In this document: piece after piece, positions 8,053 through 17,251 of the stretch
How positions within the stretch are numbered: position 1 is the first letter of the stretch
Layout of the letters: the number at the start of each line of letters is the position of its first letter
Origin: Clostridia bacterium
GTDB taxonomy: Bacteria > Bacillota > Clostridia > Christensenellales > Aristaeellaceae
Direction of reading: 5' to 3'
Length of the DNA stretch: 64,000 nt
Assembly (NCBI GenBank): GCA_017404985.1
Contig: JAFRBK010000019.1
Location: 1-64,000, forward strand
The notes under the pieces: generated by a model
What the model was told of the DNA's origin: nothing
What the model saw: only the letters and a program-made list of their open reading frames with translations
Database searches by the model: none
Program-made: the position numbers and the translations under genes

Positions 8053-8116
8053 GAAGAACGGAATGGATCCCGGCAGAGCAACCTGCCGGGACTTGATTTG
8101 CGGAAGAAGGATTCCC

Positions 8117-9001
8117 ATGAAAGAAAGAATAACAGAACTGAAACAAAAGATTGCTCAGGCGGACGCCATAATCATCGGAGCGGGAGCCGGGCTCAGCACT
8201 GCTGCCGGGTTTGTCTATACCGGAGCCCGTTTTGAAAAGTATTTTGCGGACTTTGGACAGAAATACGGCTTCCGGGACATGTATTCCGGCGGCTTTTATC
8301 CCTATGGCGCGAAAGAGGAATTCTGGGCTTACTGGAGCCGGTATATCTGGATTAACCGATATATGGATGCGCCGAAAAAGACTTATAATAATCTGCTTCA
8401 ACTGGTGAAAGGCAAGGATTACTTCGTACTGACCACCAATGTGGATCATTGTTTCCAAAAAGCCGGTTTTGACAAAAAACGGATCTTCTATACGCAGGGG
8501 GATTATGGCCTGTTCCAATGCACAAAGCCCTGCTGCCAACAGACCTGGGATAATGAAGAGAGCATTCGCAGAATGATCCTGGCCCAGGGCTTTGAGATCG
8601 GTGAACATCATGAGCTGATTTTGCCGGAAGGAAAAGCAGCCACCATGACAGTTCCGTCCGGGCTGCTGCCGGTATGCCCGAACTGTGGGCAGCCATTGAC
8701 AATGAACCTTCGGTCTGATGATCGGTTTGTGGAAGACGCAGGTTGGCAGAAAGCTGCTGTCGAATATGAAAAATGGGTGACTTCCCATCAGAACACGAAG
8801 ACCCTCTGGCTTGAGATCGGGGTTGGGTACAATACGCCCGGAATCATCAAGTACAACTTCTGGCAGCAGGTTTATCAGAATGAGCAGGCGGCTTATGTTT
8901 GCCTGAACTATGAGGAACAGCCTGTGCCAGAAGAGATCCGGAATCGTTCTGTGATGATCAGCGGAGATTCGGATCAGGTTATTTGGGAGCTGGTATCATG
9001 A
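8117..9001 (+). CDS. SirTM (class M) sirtuin, protein ADP-ribosyltransferase
   Basis: 294 residues from the ATG at 8117, preceded by GAAGAAGG. It has a Rossmann NAD-binding loop GAGAGLSTAAG (21-31) and TTNVD (106-110, Asn108). Where classical sirtuins have the catalytic HG, this protein has TQGDYG with Gln127. Four zinc cysteines are visible (C135 and C139 or C140, then C187 and C190), then MNLRSDDRF with Arg199. The Gln-for-His change and the macrodomain neighbour are hallmarks of SirTM enzymes, which ADP-ribosylate a lipoylated carrier protein instead of deacetylating. The target is not encoded in the window. The stop overlaps the DUF1848 start. Confidence 0.9.
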   Translation: MKERITELKQKIAQADAIIIGAGAGLSTAAGFVYTGARFEKYFADFGQKYGFRDMYSGGFYPYGAKEEFWAYWSRYIWINRYMDAPKKTYNNLLQLVKGKDYFVLTTNVDHCFQKAGFDKKRIFYTQGDYGLFQCTKPCCQQTWDNEESIRRMILAQGFEIGEHHELILPEGKAATMTVPSGLLPVCPNCGQPLTMNLRSDDRFVEDAGWQKAAVEYEKWVTSHQNTKTLWLEIGVGYNTPGIIKYNFWQQVYQNEQAAYVCLNYEEQPVPEEIRNRSVMISGDSDQVIWELVS

Positions 9002-9939
9002 TTATCAATACAGGTCAGCGTACAGATATCCCCGCCTTTTATTCAGAATGGTTTTCAAATCGGCTGAAGGCAGGCTTCGTTTTGGTGAGAAATCCTTACA
9101 ATCCTCATTCAGTTACCCGATACCGGTTGTCTCCTGATATTGTTGATCTGATCGGGTTCTGTACAAAGAATCCCGCACCGATGTTCAGATACATGGATCT
9201 CCTTCAGCCATACGGACAATACTGGTTTGTCACAATCACCCCTTATGGCAAGGAGATTGAACCCCATGTTCCGAACAAACTGGAAGTGCTGGATCATTTC
9301 AGGCATCTTTCTGAAATTGTCGGCACAGACAGTATCGGCTGGCGTTATGATCCGATCCTGATCAGTGATACCTGGCCAGTGGAGAGACATATCAAAGCTT
9401 TTGAATACATGGCAAAAGCTTTGTCCGGATATACGCGCACGGCAGTGATCAGCTTTATCGACCTGTATGAGAAAACCAGACGTAATTTCCCGGAAGCAAA
9501 AGCCGTCCAAACAGAAGAACGTCTTTTGCTCGGAAAAACCTTTGTGGAAATCGGGAGACAATACGGTTTAACAATTCGGCCCTGCGGGGAAGGAAACGAA
9601 CTGGCCCGGTTCGGTGCGGACTGCAGCGGCTGCATGACTATTGCCACTTATGAACAGGCGCTTCACCAGCGGCTGAAGATACCGGCGAAAGCGCCTGCCA
9701 GAAAGGAATGTGCCTGCTATCTGGGAGGCGATATCGGCGCGTATAATACCTGCGGACATTTGTGCCGGTATTGCTACGCAAATTATGATACCGGCACCGT
9801 TCGCCAAAACATGGCGGCGCATGATCCGGAATCGCCTTTGCTGCTTGGACAGTTATTGCCGGATGACCAGGTGCATGAAGCAAAACAAACAAGCTGGATC
9901 GATCCGCAGATCAAAATGAATATAGACGTGCCGCAATGA
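8998..9939 (+). CDS. DUF1848 family protein
   Basis: 313 residues from the ATG at 8998, which overlaps the sirtuin stop (ATGA) and has GGGAG upstream. It belongs to DUF1848 by its N-terminus (INTGQRTDIPAFYSEWF, then VRNPYNPHSVTRY), its central DPILISDTW stretch and its C-terminal cysteine cluster (ADCSGCM, then CACYLGGDIGAYNTCGHLCRYC). The closely spaced cysteines could bind an iron-sulfur cluster, and a radical-SAM-like fold has been suggested for such proteins, but no biochemical role is established to my knowledge. Translational coupling to SirTM implies that it acts in the same pathway, perhaps on the modified or carrier protein. That last step is inference. Confidence 0.85.
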   Translation: MIINTGQRTDIPAFYSEWFSNRLKAGFVLVRNPYNPHSVTRYRLSPDIVDLIGFCTKNPAPMFRYMDLLQPYGQYWFVTITPYGKEIEPHVPNKLEVLDHFRHLSEIVGTDSIGWRYDPILISDTWPVERHIKAFEYMAKALSGYTRTAVISFIDLYEKTRRNFPEAKAVQTEERLLLGKTFVEIGRQYGLTIRPCGEGNELARFGADCSGCMTIATYEQALHQRLKIPAKAPARKECACYLGGDIGAYNTCGHLCRYCYANYDTGTVRQNMAAHDPESPLLLGQLLPDDQVHEAKQTSWIDPQIKMNIDVPQ

Positions 9940-10142
9940 TTCGCATGCAGCCTGATCAGGTCAACCTTACGCCCCCTACCGATCGTTTCCTCCTCAAGCT
10001 CTGATTTCTACACCTACTATTATACAAAATAAGCCGGTTCCTGAAAAGCGACACCCCTGAGAGGGCAATCGTTATCATGGAACATACTCCATTTCAGCTT
10101 TGTGCCGTCTACCATCTGGGTTCCGAGGAAGAATGATTTCTG

Positions 10143-10171
10143 TTGACTTGCCAGCCGGAAACGAATAAGAT
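10143..10171 (+). promoter_or_regulatory. Sigma-A-type promoter of the C69 peptidase gene
   Basis: TTGACT at 10143-10148 and TAAGAT at 10166-10171, separated by 17 bases. Transcription would start near 10178, giving a leader of about 33 bases that contains the GGGAGGG ribosome binding site. Confidence 0.7.
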
Positions 10172-10211
10172 GGTTCCAGCGGGAAATTGAATATCGGGAG
10201 GGTGGTCCATC

Positions 10212-10940
10212 ATGAAGAAAGTTCTGTGTATAGCGGTCTGTTTTATGATCTGTCTTTTGTCAGTTGCCGCGTCGGCATGTACGGGTGTGTATGTCGGGAA
10301 GGAAGCCTCCACGGACGGAACAATCATCATCGCGCGTTCCAACGACTCCCAGGGAAATTATCCGACCAGGGTCATGGTCTCCCCCCGCGTGGAGCAGGAT
10401 CCGAACCGGAAGATGCCGGTGGACAGCGAAAACTCCCAATTCTTCGATCTGCCGGTTACAACCTATAAATACATCGGAACGCCGATGATGGATTCCGCTA
10501 TCCTGGAAACCGGAAGCGGAATGGATGACGCGGTCTGCGTCAACGAATACGGTGTTGCCATGACGATGTCCGTCACGGCGTTCATTTGCCTGACGGACTA
10601 CATGACCTACGGCATCCCGGTGCGCAAATACTGGCATACCGCGGAAAAGCACATGATCGACGCCATGGCGTCCGAACTGGAATCGGTCAACGAGCTGTTG
10701 AAAAGCGACCCCGCGAAGGCTCAGAGGCAAATGACGGTTTTCTGTTCGGACCTGCAGGAAAAAGCTTTTGAGGATGGAAAAGCGCTTCTGAACGAGGTTC
10801 GCTGGGCAATGAGCGCAAATTCAAACACCATGAAAATGGGCATGAACCCAGAGACCGATGAAATGTATTCGACCGAACGGGTGCTGGAACCGATCAAAGT
10901 GGAGCTGGATGTGGCGCCGTACAAAGGTGAGACCGATTAA
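10212..10940 (+). CDS. C69-family dipeptidase with a large internal deletion
   Basis: 242 residues; family members are usually about 500-600. A signal peptide ends at ASA, leaving Cys23 at the mature N-terminus (CTGVYVGK), which is the family's nucleophile. IIARSND and TTYKY follow as normal to about residue 124 (MTMSVTAF). The sequence then jumps to what matches the family's C-terminus (YGIPVRKYWHTAEKHMI, then ANSNTMKMGMNPETDEM). About 300 central residues are missing in frame, with the junction near 10584-10602. Promoter and ribosome binding site are intact, so the short protein may be made, but the peptidase fold should be incomplete. It could instead be counted as a pseudogene. Confidence 0.7.
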   Translation: MKKVLCIAVCFMICLLSVAASACTGVYVGKEASTDGTIIIARSNDSQGNYPTRVMVSPRVEQDPNRKMPVDSENSQFFDLPVTTYKYIGTPMMDSAILETGSGMDDAVCVNEYGVAMTMSVTAFICLTDYMTYGIPVRKYWHTAEKHMIDAMASELESVNELLKSDPAKAQRQMTVFCSDLQEKAFEDGKALLNEVRWAMSANSNTMKMGMNPETDEMYSTERVLEPIKVELDVAPYKGETD

Positions 10941-10946
10941 TCGGTC
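10931..10946. repeat. 16-bp perfect palindrome between convergent genes
   Basis: GACCGATTAATCGGTC covers the stop codon of the C69 gene and the end of the SGNH hydrolase gene on the other strand. There is no T-tract on either side, so a terminator role is weak. Confidence 0.5.
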
Positions 10947-11604
10947 ATCGGGCCGGGAACCAGGCGGTCAGCTCCCGGGCAATCAGTTCATGTCCGGCGG
11001 GCGAAGGGTGATTCCAGTGGCTCAGCAGGTTCAGCAGGTTGCCGTGCGCGTTCACTTCCCGCTCGTATGCCGCGAAGCTGTCAGCCAACCCCACCCGGTA
11101 CTCCTCCGCAAGGCGTCGGATCTGCTGCGCGTGCTGTTCAAGAGCATGCCATTCCTCTGACTGGGCAAACCGGGTCTGGTCCCAGCTCGGTGTCAGAAGG
11201 AGGACCGGAATATGGCAGTCAAGCGCATCCCCGATCATTTGCCGCCATGCCTCTTCCGCCTGTTTCAGGCCCACGCCCCGGTCATTGAGCCCGTAATCAA
11301 TGGTAACCAGGTCCGGCTGATGGCACAGGACGTCTTTCTGAAATCGCGCGGCTCCCTGAACGGCGTTTTCTCCCCCAATGGCCGTAACGATAACATTAAT
11401 CACGGCATAGGGAAAGCGCTGCGCCAGCGTTCGGTGCATCAGATGCGGATAAGCATGGAAAGAATCCACATACGGCGTACAGGCATATCCGGATGGCACG
11501 CTGTGCCCGTGGCAAACCAGATGGACCGTCCGGTTGTCCGGCCAGCGACAAGCCAATGTGTCGCAGAGGGATGAAAGGTATTCGTGCTTGTTGGGAATCG
11601 GCAT
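10945..11604 (-). CDS. SGNH/GDSL-type hydrolase
   Basis: 219 residues from the ATG at 11604, which has AGGAGGAG upstream. It has an SGNH fold: block I is CHGHSVPSGY (Ser in a GHS rather than GDS context), then TAIGGENA (Gly block), YGLNDRG (Asn block, the GxND motif) and near the end HPSPAGHELIA (Asp replaced by P-S-P-A-G; His present). It is probably an esterase acting on acetylated carbohydrate. There is no signal peptide, so it is cytoplasmic. It is divergent from the FAD oxidoreductase gene, with which it may share a promoter region. Confidence 0.72.
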   Translation of the reverse strand: MPIPNKHEYLSSLCDTLACRWPDNRTVHLVCHGHSVPSGYACTPYVDSFHAYPHLMHRTLAQRFPYAVINVIVTAIGGENAVQGAARFQKDVLCHQPDLVTIDYGLNDRGVGLKQAEEAWRQMIGDALDCHIPVLLLTPSWDQTRFAQSEEWHALEQHAQQIRRLAEEYRVGLADSFAAYEREVNAHGNLLNLLSHWNHPSPAGHELIARELTAWFPAR

Positions 11605-11677
11605 GGTCTCCTCCTGTTTTCGTGTCAGCAATGATTGAATGGTCTGCACACGGCCGGTCCGTGGGAAAGGAAAAAAT

Positions 11678-13180
11678 ATGACGGAAAGAGTTTTTGATAT
11701 TGCCATTATCGGCGGGGGCCTGGGCGGCGTACAGGCAGCCCGGGCAGCCTGTTCCATGGGCATGAAGGTCTTCCTGTGCGAAGAAACGGACTGGATCGGC
11801 GGACAGCTGACCAGCCAGGCCGTTCCGCCGGATGAGCATCCCTGGATTGAGGAGCAGGGGGCGACCGCGTCCTATCTGAATTACCGCAAAGCCGTCCGCG
11901 AGGCGTATCTGAATGATCCCGCCGCTTCGGAACAGATGACCTCCCAGCGCGTCTTCTGCCCGGGAAACAGCTGGGTCAGCCGGCTGGCCCACGATCCCCG
12001 CCTGGCCCATCGCCTGCTTTCGGAATCCCTGCAGCCTTTCGTCGAAAACGGGCTTCTGGTGATTGCCCTTTTCACCCGCTGCCGCGAAGCCCTGGTCCGG
12101 GGGGACCGGATCGAAGGCGTCATCGTGGAGGATCCAGCCGGGCGGAGGGAGCTGGTCCGCGCATCGTATTATCTGGATGCGACGGACATGGGGGACCTGC
12201 TGCCCCTCTCCGGCGCCGAATACAGAATCGGCGCAGAGGCGAAAAGCGAAACCGGCGAACCCCACGCGCCGGATGTTGCCTGCCCAACGGATCATCAACC
12301 GATTACCTGGGTGGCCGCCCTGGCGCTGGAGGCGGAAAGGCCGCCGATGGCCAGGCCGGAGCACTATGACGAATGGCGTGCCCGCCAGGTGAAAGGCGTG
12401 CCGCTTCTCGGTTGGGAATCCCGCGGCGCCCTCGGGCTGACCCGCTTTTCCATGTTCGACGGCGAACCAGGAGCTTATCCCCAGGGATTATGGAGCTACA
12501 GAAGAATCCAGTATCCGCCCTATTATCGGGACAATCGGCCCGAAATCACGCTGCTGAACTGGCCGCAGAACGACTACACCTTCGGGAACATCGTCGATGA
12601 TCCCGCCGCGGAAGCGCACCTGGAGGAAGCCCGGGAACTGACCCGGTGCTGCGCGTACTGGCTATGGGAACAGGGGTATCCCGTCCGTCTGGCCGGCGAA
12701 GTCCTTGGCACCCGGGACGGCCTGGCCAAGGCGCCGTACATCCGGGAATCCCGGCGCATCGTGGCGCGGGCCACCGTGCTGGAGCAGGAAATCGCTTCCG
12801 CCTGCAATGGCCGTCCACTCCGGCGGAAGGACAGTGTCGGCGTCGGCCATTACCATATTGACCTGCATGGGACGACCGTCACCGGAACGGCCCTGTACGA
12901 AGATGCGCAGCCCTTTGAGATTCCGCTGAACGCGATGATCCCCGTCCGGATCCGCAACCTGATCCCCGCCGCCAAAAACATCGGCACCACCCACCTGACC
13001 GGCGGATGCTTCCGCCTGCACCCCGTAGAATGGACCGTCGGCGAGGCGGCCGGGTATCTGGCATCCTACTGCATTCTTCATCGGATGCATCCCGCCGCCG
13101 TCGCCGACGATTCAATCAGGGATTTTCAGGATCTCTTGACTTCAAAGGGCTTTCAGCTGCACTGGCAGGAAGCCGGCTGA
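11678..13180 (+). CDS. FAD-dependent oxidoreductase (FAD_oxidored family)
   Basis: 500 residues from the ATG at 11678, preceded by GGAAAGGA. The N-terminal dinucleotide fold is clear (DIAIIGGGLGGVQAARAA, then ETDWIGGQLTSQ), and the family's central YLDATDMGDLLPL and C-terminal MIPVRIRNLIPAAKNIGTTH, HPVEWTVGEAAGYLASY are present. It matches the FAD_oxidored family (PF12831), whose members often sit in carbohydrate loci with unknown substrates. It is cytoplasmic (no signal peptide). Its 3' end lies one base from the end of the solute-binding protein gene on the other strand. Confidence 0.8.
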   Translation: MTERVFDIAIIGGGLGGVQAARAACSMGMKVFLCEETDWIGGQLTSQAVPPDEHPWIEEQGATASYLNYRKAVREAYLNDPAASEQMTSQRVFCPGNSWVSRLAHDPRLAHRLLSESLQPFVENGLLVIALFTRCREALVRGDRIEGVIVEDPAGRRELVRASYYLDATDMGDLLPLSGAEYRIGAEAKSETGEPHAPDVACPTDHQPITWVAALALEAERPPMARPEHYDEWRARQVKGVPLLGWESRGALGLTRFSMFDGEPGAYPQGLWSYRRIQYPPYYRDNRPEITLLNWPQNDYTFGNIVDDPAAEAHLEEARELTRCCAYWLWEQGYPVRLAGEVLGTRDGLAKAPYIRESRRIVARATVLEQEIASACNGRPLRRKDSVGVGHYHIDLHGTTVTGTALYEDAQPFEIPLNAMIPVRIRNLIPAAKNIGTTHLTGGCFRLHPVEWTVGEAAGYLASYCILHRMHPAAVADDSIRDFQDLLTSKGFQLHWQEAG

Positions 13181-13181
13181 A

Positions 13182-14471
13182 TTACTCAAAGGTTCCGTAT
13201 TTGCTTACGGCTTCGTCAATGGTGATGGCCCCGGTTCCGACCTGATAGGCCGCAATCCGGATCTGTGTAGCCAGGGGATCTGTGATCCCGATCACTTCCG
13301 GGGAAAGAATCCGCTCGGCGGGCACCTGGCCGAAAGGCGCGTACACGGAGTCGAAGGACAGGTCGGTCGTCGGCGTCACCAGGCGCTTCACGGAAGCCAT
13401 CTCGTTCAGCTCCCGGCGGCTGATCAGAAAGCGCATGAATTCATTGGTCATGTCCAGATTGTCGCAGGTTTTGTTGACCGAGAACTGGATGGATGGGCTG
13501 TCAATGAAATATCCTCCGGCTTCCGACAGCGGAATGGGAGCAAAGGAATAGGTGAAAGGCGCTTTGGAAAACTCTTCGGACTGGCTTTCCCGTTTGCCAG
13601 TTCCGGACACGGTATCCCCCGTGCAGATCATCATGGGAACATCCCCCTCAAAGAATCGGAGAATGACCTGGGTATAGTTGTCGCTGATCTCATTGCATTT
13701 TTCGAGATTGATATAGCCCTTCCCGATCAGCTGCATCATCGCCTCCAGGCCCGGCCGCATGCATTCGCCCGCGGAGGGGTTCATTTCGTTTGCGGCCCGG
13801 AGCGCTTCGGAATCACCAGCGAGGGCCGCCACAACTTCCGGATACACCAGGATGTTCATCAGGCAGCTGGAGGAACCCGCGCTGTAGCCCATCATGGGGC
13901 TGGCGTAGCCCTTTTCAAGAAACGCTTCGCACACAGCCACCAGCTCCTCCCATGTGGTCGGAACCTGAAGGCCTTCCTTCTTGAACAGGTCGTTGTTCAC
14001 CAGCATGCCGTAGTTCCTGGCAAAAATCGGCACCATCAGCAGATGCCCGTCCGCGTCGGAGCTTGTCAGGCCCTGGCGAAGGCAGTCCAGCTCCAGGCCC
14101 AGCTGGGGATCCGAAAGGTCCTCCATGTGGTCGCAAACCTGCTGGTATTTTTCATTTCCGCACATCCATTGGTAGGAGAAAAAGATGTTCGGGGCATTGT
14201 TACCTGCCAGAATCGTTCCCAGCAGATTGTTGTAGTCGTCCGGTTTCACATAGCTCAGTTCCACGTCGGGATAAAACGCGTTGAATCTGTCGAATTCGGC
14301 TTCCATCGCTTCAAAGTTGGAATAGGTTCCGACCACGGTGATTTCGCAGCTGGTATCCGTATCCAGCCTCGGCTGAAAGGCGCCGGCGGATTCCGCCTGT
14401 CCCGGGGATGCGAAAGCCGCCGGTACGATCGCGATCAGGGCTGCCAGGATGGCGCAAAGCATTTTTTTCAT
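13182..14471 (-). CDS. Extracellular solute-binding protein, coupled to the histidine kinase
   Basis: 429 residues from the ATG at 14471. The signal peptide is [20 protein letters not shown] with cleavage near AFA/SPG. The mature part is a family 1 solute-binding protein for sugars or oligosaccharides ([29 protein letters not shown], then [36 protein letters not shown]). No lipobox cysteine is seen after the signal peptide, and no permease genes are near. The start overlaps the stop of a hybrid histidine kinase (ATGA), so it may deliver a ligand to the kinase's outside domain, as with periplasmic binding proteins that work with sensor kinases. Confidence 0.85.
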   Translation of the reverse strand: MKKMLCAILAALIAIVPAAFASPGQAESAGAFQPRLDTDTSCEITVVGTYSNFEAMEAEFDRFNAFYPDVELSYVKPDDYNNLLGTILAGNNAPNIFFSYQWMCGNEKYQQVCDHMEDLSDPQLGLELDCLRQGLTSSDADGHLLMVPIFARNYGMLVNNDLFKKEGLQVPTTWEELVAVCEAFLEKGYASPMMGYSAGSSSCLMNILVYPEVVAALAGDSEALRAANEMNPSAGECMRPGLEAMMQLIGKGYINLEKCNEISDNYTQVILRFFEGDVPMMICTGDTVSGTGKRESQSEEFSKAPFTYSFAPIPLSEAGGYFIDSPSIQFSVNKTCDNLDMTNEFMRFLISRRELNEMASVKRLVTPTTDLSFDSVYAPFGQVPAERILSPEVIGITDPLATQIRIAAYQVGTGAITIDEAVSKYGTFE

Positions 14472-17014
14472 TTTCTCTTTTCCTCCATGATTCTGCGGAT
14501 TTCTTTGATGATCAGGTTCATGTCGATCGGTTTGGCAATATGTCCATCCATGCCCGCTTCCAGGCATTTCGCCACGTCCTCAGAGAAGGCGTTGGCGGTC
14601 ATGGCAATGATGGGGATGGAAGCCGCCCATGGGTTATCCAGTTTTCGGATCTGCTGCGTCGCTTCCAGTCCGTTCATTTCCGGCATTTGAATGTCCATGA
14701 ATATCAGCTCATAGCTTTCCTCCCTGGCGTTCGCCGTTTTTTCCACACAGATCCGCCCGTTTTCAGCCCGTTCGGACGTGATGCCGAACATGCCCAGCAT
14801 GGCGGAAATGATCTCCCAGTTGATGTCATTGTCTTCCGCGACCAGGATGTTCATCCCTTCCAGGTCGGAATAGTTGTCCTGCGGCTCCACGGCCTTTGCT
14901 TCCGTCCCGAGCAGTTCATTGATTTTCTCATACAGCCGGGACCGGAAAAGCGGCTTGCTGAGGAAGCCATTTGCTCCCGCTTCCTTCGCCTCGTCTTCGA
15001 TGTCGGAGAAGTCGTATGCAGAAGTCAGCAGGATGGGAATGCGGGCGTCGGTTTCCGCCCGGATTCGCCGCACGGTCTCAATCCCGTTCAGGTCCGGCAT
15101 CCGCCAGTCCAGGATCACCACGTCGTAATCCTTTCCTTCTTCATGCCGCCGTCGAATCATGTCCAGTGCTTCCAGGCCGCTCTTCGCCCGTTCCGCGGTA
15201 ATGCCCAGCGATTCCAGCGTATCCGCTGCGGTGTCCAGCATGACCGGGTCGTCGTCCGCGATCAGGGCTTCCACGTTCTCGAACCGCATCTCCTCCAGCT
15301 GCCTTTCGGCGATGGGAATATCCAGCGTCACGGTGAAGGTGGTCCCCTTCCCGACTTCGCTCTGGCATTCGATCGTCCCGTTCATCAGCTCGACCATCTG
15401 CCGGGTGATCGCAAGCCCGAGCCCGGTCCCCTGAATGCTGTTGACCCGGCTGTCCGTCTGCCGGGAGAAGGGCTGGTACATCTTTTCCATGAATTCGGGG
15501 CTCATGCCGATGCCGGTATCCGATACAATATAGACCAGCTGGATGCAGCCCTCCTTTTCGCTCTTTTCCTCCCGCAGGTCCACGGATACGCGGCCACCCG
15601 GCTCCGTATATTTGATGGCGTTGGAAAGGATGTTGATGTAGATCTGGTTCAGCCGCAGCTGATCCGCGTAAAGGTATTCCTTCTCCATACGGTTGATCCG
15701 GAAATTGAAGTCAATGCTTTTCTCCTTGATCATGGGCTGGGACATGTTCACCAGGTTCTCCACGGTCTCCACGATGGAGAAGGTCAGCGGGCTCAGGGTC
15801 AGTTTCCCGCTCTCGACCTTGGAAATATCCAGAATATCGTTGATCAGCGTCAGCAGGTGGTTGCTGGCCAGGCTGATCTTCCGCAGGTTTTCCTTTACGG
15901 CTTCCCGGTCATCCAGGTTCTTTTCGGCGATAGTGGTCAGCCCGATGATCGCGTTCATCGGGGTGCGGATATCGTGGGACATGGTGGAAAGGAAGTCGGT
16001 TTTTGCCTTGTTGGCGGATTCGGCTTCCTGAGCCATCACCCGAAGCTTTTTATTGAAGGAAAGCAGATACAGGAAATCCGTCACCAGCAACAGCAGCAGC
16101 CCGGCGGTTACGACCCCGATCAGCAGCCAGTCCTCCGTATCCGCGTTCAGGTCGCTGGCCGGTGCGCTGCTCAGCAGCACCCATCCCTTCGTGGACGTGA
16201 TGGGGGTATGGGCAACAATGCGCTCCCTGCCCTTTGAATCCTGCATGATGAACGAACCCGTTCCGGACAGGATGTCCTCAAACAGCTGCTGCTGCGCCAC
16301 GACGCCCGGCTGGTTATAAGATTTGTAGAATTCGAAGAAGCTGGAATTTTTGAAGGATCGCCCCCGGATAATGTAGTTGCTCTCGGCGTCGATCATGGAA
16401 AACTCTTCATTCGCGTATTCTTCCCGGGGCAAAACCCATTTCTCCGCCAGATTGGACGTGGGAACGATGCGCAGCAGGTAAGCCGGCTTCCTCTCCCCTG
16501 TTTCCGCGTCCAGCACCGTGATCCGGTTGCAGAAGGCCAGGGATTGTTCCCCGTTGATGGGATTGGTGTAGGTCCGGGTGATATTGATCGCCGTGCCCAG
16601 GTCAGCAATCCAGGCCCCATCCCCAATCAGGTTCATCCGCTGATAGGAAACATGATAGTTGTCTTCGCTGTTCAGCCTCGGCCGGGTGGAATACCCTTCC
16701 AGCGTTTCCGCGTCAATCAGGTGGGCGGATGTGGTGGCCTGCGCATGGGTGGCCCGGACGTATGCCGCGGCTTCTTCCAACGTCATGTCCCGGTTGTTGA
16801 TATACTGGGCCCAGTTGTCGCAGATTCCCTGTTCCCCTTCCAGGTAGTTTCCCGTCACCCGTTCCATGGCAACGGTCGCTTTGACAAAATGCTCCACCTG
16901 GTGCGCGTAGTTTTCTTTTCTCTCATGGTTGGAATACAGCGAAACAAAGACCAGAACAGCTGCCACCAGGGCCACATTCGCCATGATGATCCATGATCTT
17001 TTCAAACGGCTCAT
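14468..17014 (-). CDS. Hybrid sensor histidine kinase with two receiver domains
   Basis: 848 residues. Membrane segment 1 is at about 9-27, a large outside domain spans about 28-300 (Cache-like), and membrane segment 2 is at about 303-325. HisKA follows with His347 ([16 protein letters not shown]), then HATPase_c (N box [24 protein letters not shown]). The first receiver domain has Asp636 ([13 protein letters not shown]), the second Asp774 ([13 protein letters not shown]). Both have the acid pocket and Lys (LSKP, AKP). No output domain is present, so the final target is unclear. A GGAGG site precedes the start. Two TATGGTATTCT boxes at about 17046-17085 (minus strand) are probable promoters. 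Confidence 0.92.
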   Translation of the reverse strand: MSRLKRSWIIMANVALVAAVLVFVSLYSNHERKENYAHQVEHFVKATVAMERVTGNYLEGEQGICDNWAQYINNRDMTLEEAAAYVRATHAQATTSAHLIDAETLEGYSTRPRLNSEDNYHVSYQRMNLIGDGAWIADLGTAINITRTYTNPINGEQSLAFCNRITVLDAETGERKPAYLLRIVPTSNLAEKWVLPREEYANEEFSMIDAESNYIIRGRSFKNSSFFEFYKSYNQPGVVAQQQLFEDILSGTGSFIMQDSKGRERIVAHTPITSTKGWVLLSSAPASDLNADTEDWLLIGVVTAGLLLLLVTDFLYLLSFNKKLRVMAQEAESANKAKTDFLSTMSHDIRTPMNAIIGLTTIAEKNLDDREAVKENLRKISLASNHLLTLINDILDISKVESGKLTLSPLTFSIVETVENLVNMSQPMIKEKSIDFNFRINRMEKEYLYADQLRLNQIYINILSNAIKYTEPGGRVSVDLREEKSEKEGCIQLVYIVSDTGIGMSPEFMEKMYQPFSRQTDSRVNSIQGTGLGLAITRQMVELMNGTIECQSEVGKGTTFTVTLDIPIAERQLEEMRFENVEALIADDDPVMLDTAADTLESLGITAERAKSGLEALDMIRRRHEEGKDYDVVILDWRMPDLNGIETVRRIRAETDARIPILLTSAYDFSDIEDEAKEAGANGFLSKPLFRSRLYEKINELLGTEAKAVEPQDNYSDLEGMNILVAEDNDINWEIISAMLGMFGITSERAENGRICVEKTANAREESYELIFMDIQMPEMNGLEATQQIRKLDNPWAASIPIIAMTANAFSEDVAKCLEAGMDGHIAKPIDMNLIIKEIRRIMEEKRK

Positions 17015-17044
17015 TTCAGCTGTTCCTCCATGGGTGAAAAAATG

Positions 17045-17087
17045 ACAAGAATACCATACTGTGCTCTGATTTCAGAATACCATATTG
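17045..17087 (-). promoter_or_regulatory. Two tandem extended -10 elements upstream of the histidine kinase
   Basis: On the minus strand TATGGTATTCT occurs twice, about 30 bases apart, upstream of the kinase start at 17014. Each has the TGG extension seen at other promoters in this window; no good -35 is visible. Confidence 0.45.
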
Positions 17088-17106
17088 TGTTTTTTCACGC
17101 AACACT

Positions 17107-17122
17107 TTTTAGTAACACTTTT
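17107..17122 (+). repeat. Left copy of a 16-bp inverted repeat
   Basis: TTTTAGTAACACTTTT; its exact reverse complement is at 18920-18935. The left copy is also part of a local direct repeat (AACACTTTTT twice, 17101-17123). The two copies bracket the ion-channel gene and the repeat-rich gap after it. Confidence 0.6.
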
Positions 17123-17155
17123 TTTGCCGAAGCCGGAAGAGGCGTAACCGTGAGT

Positions 17156-17183
17156 TTGTTTTGAGACCGGGATGTGGTATAAT
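17156..17183 (+). promoter_or_regulatory. Promoter of the ion-channel gene
   Basis: TTGTTT at 17156-17161 and TATAAT at 17178-17183 with a 16-base spacer, and a TGG directly before the -10. The leader to the ATG at 17252 is about 60 bases and ends in AGAGGAG. Confidence 0.75.
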
Positions 17184-17251
17184 AAAGCAAATTATCGGGG
17201 ACGAATGTCGCCCTGAAACAATACCCATAAAGGTAAAGAGGAGAATAAGCG

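Noticed and set aside
7991-8116. N-terminal extension of the sirtuin back to 7991
   Set aside because: The 42 extra residues overlap the unrelated remnant and match no sirtuin; the ATG at 8117 has its own ribosome binding site.
14408-16237. A 609-codon open frame opposite the histidine kinase
   Set aside because: Shadow of the kinase gene in a GC-rich context; no ribosome binding site and no domains.
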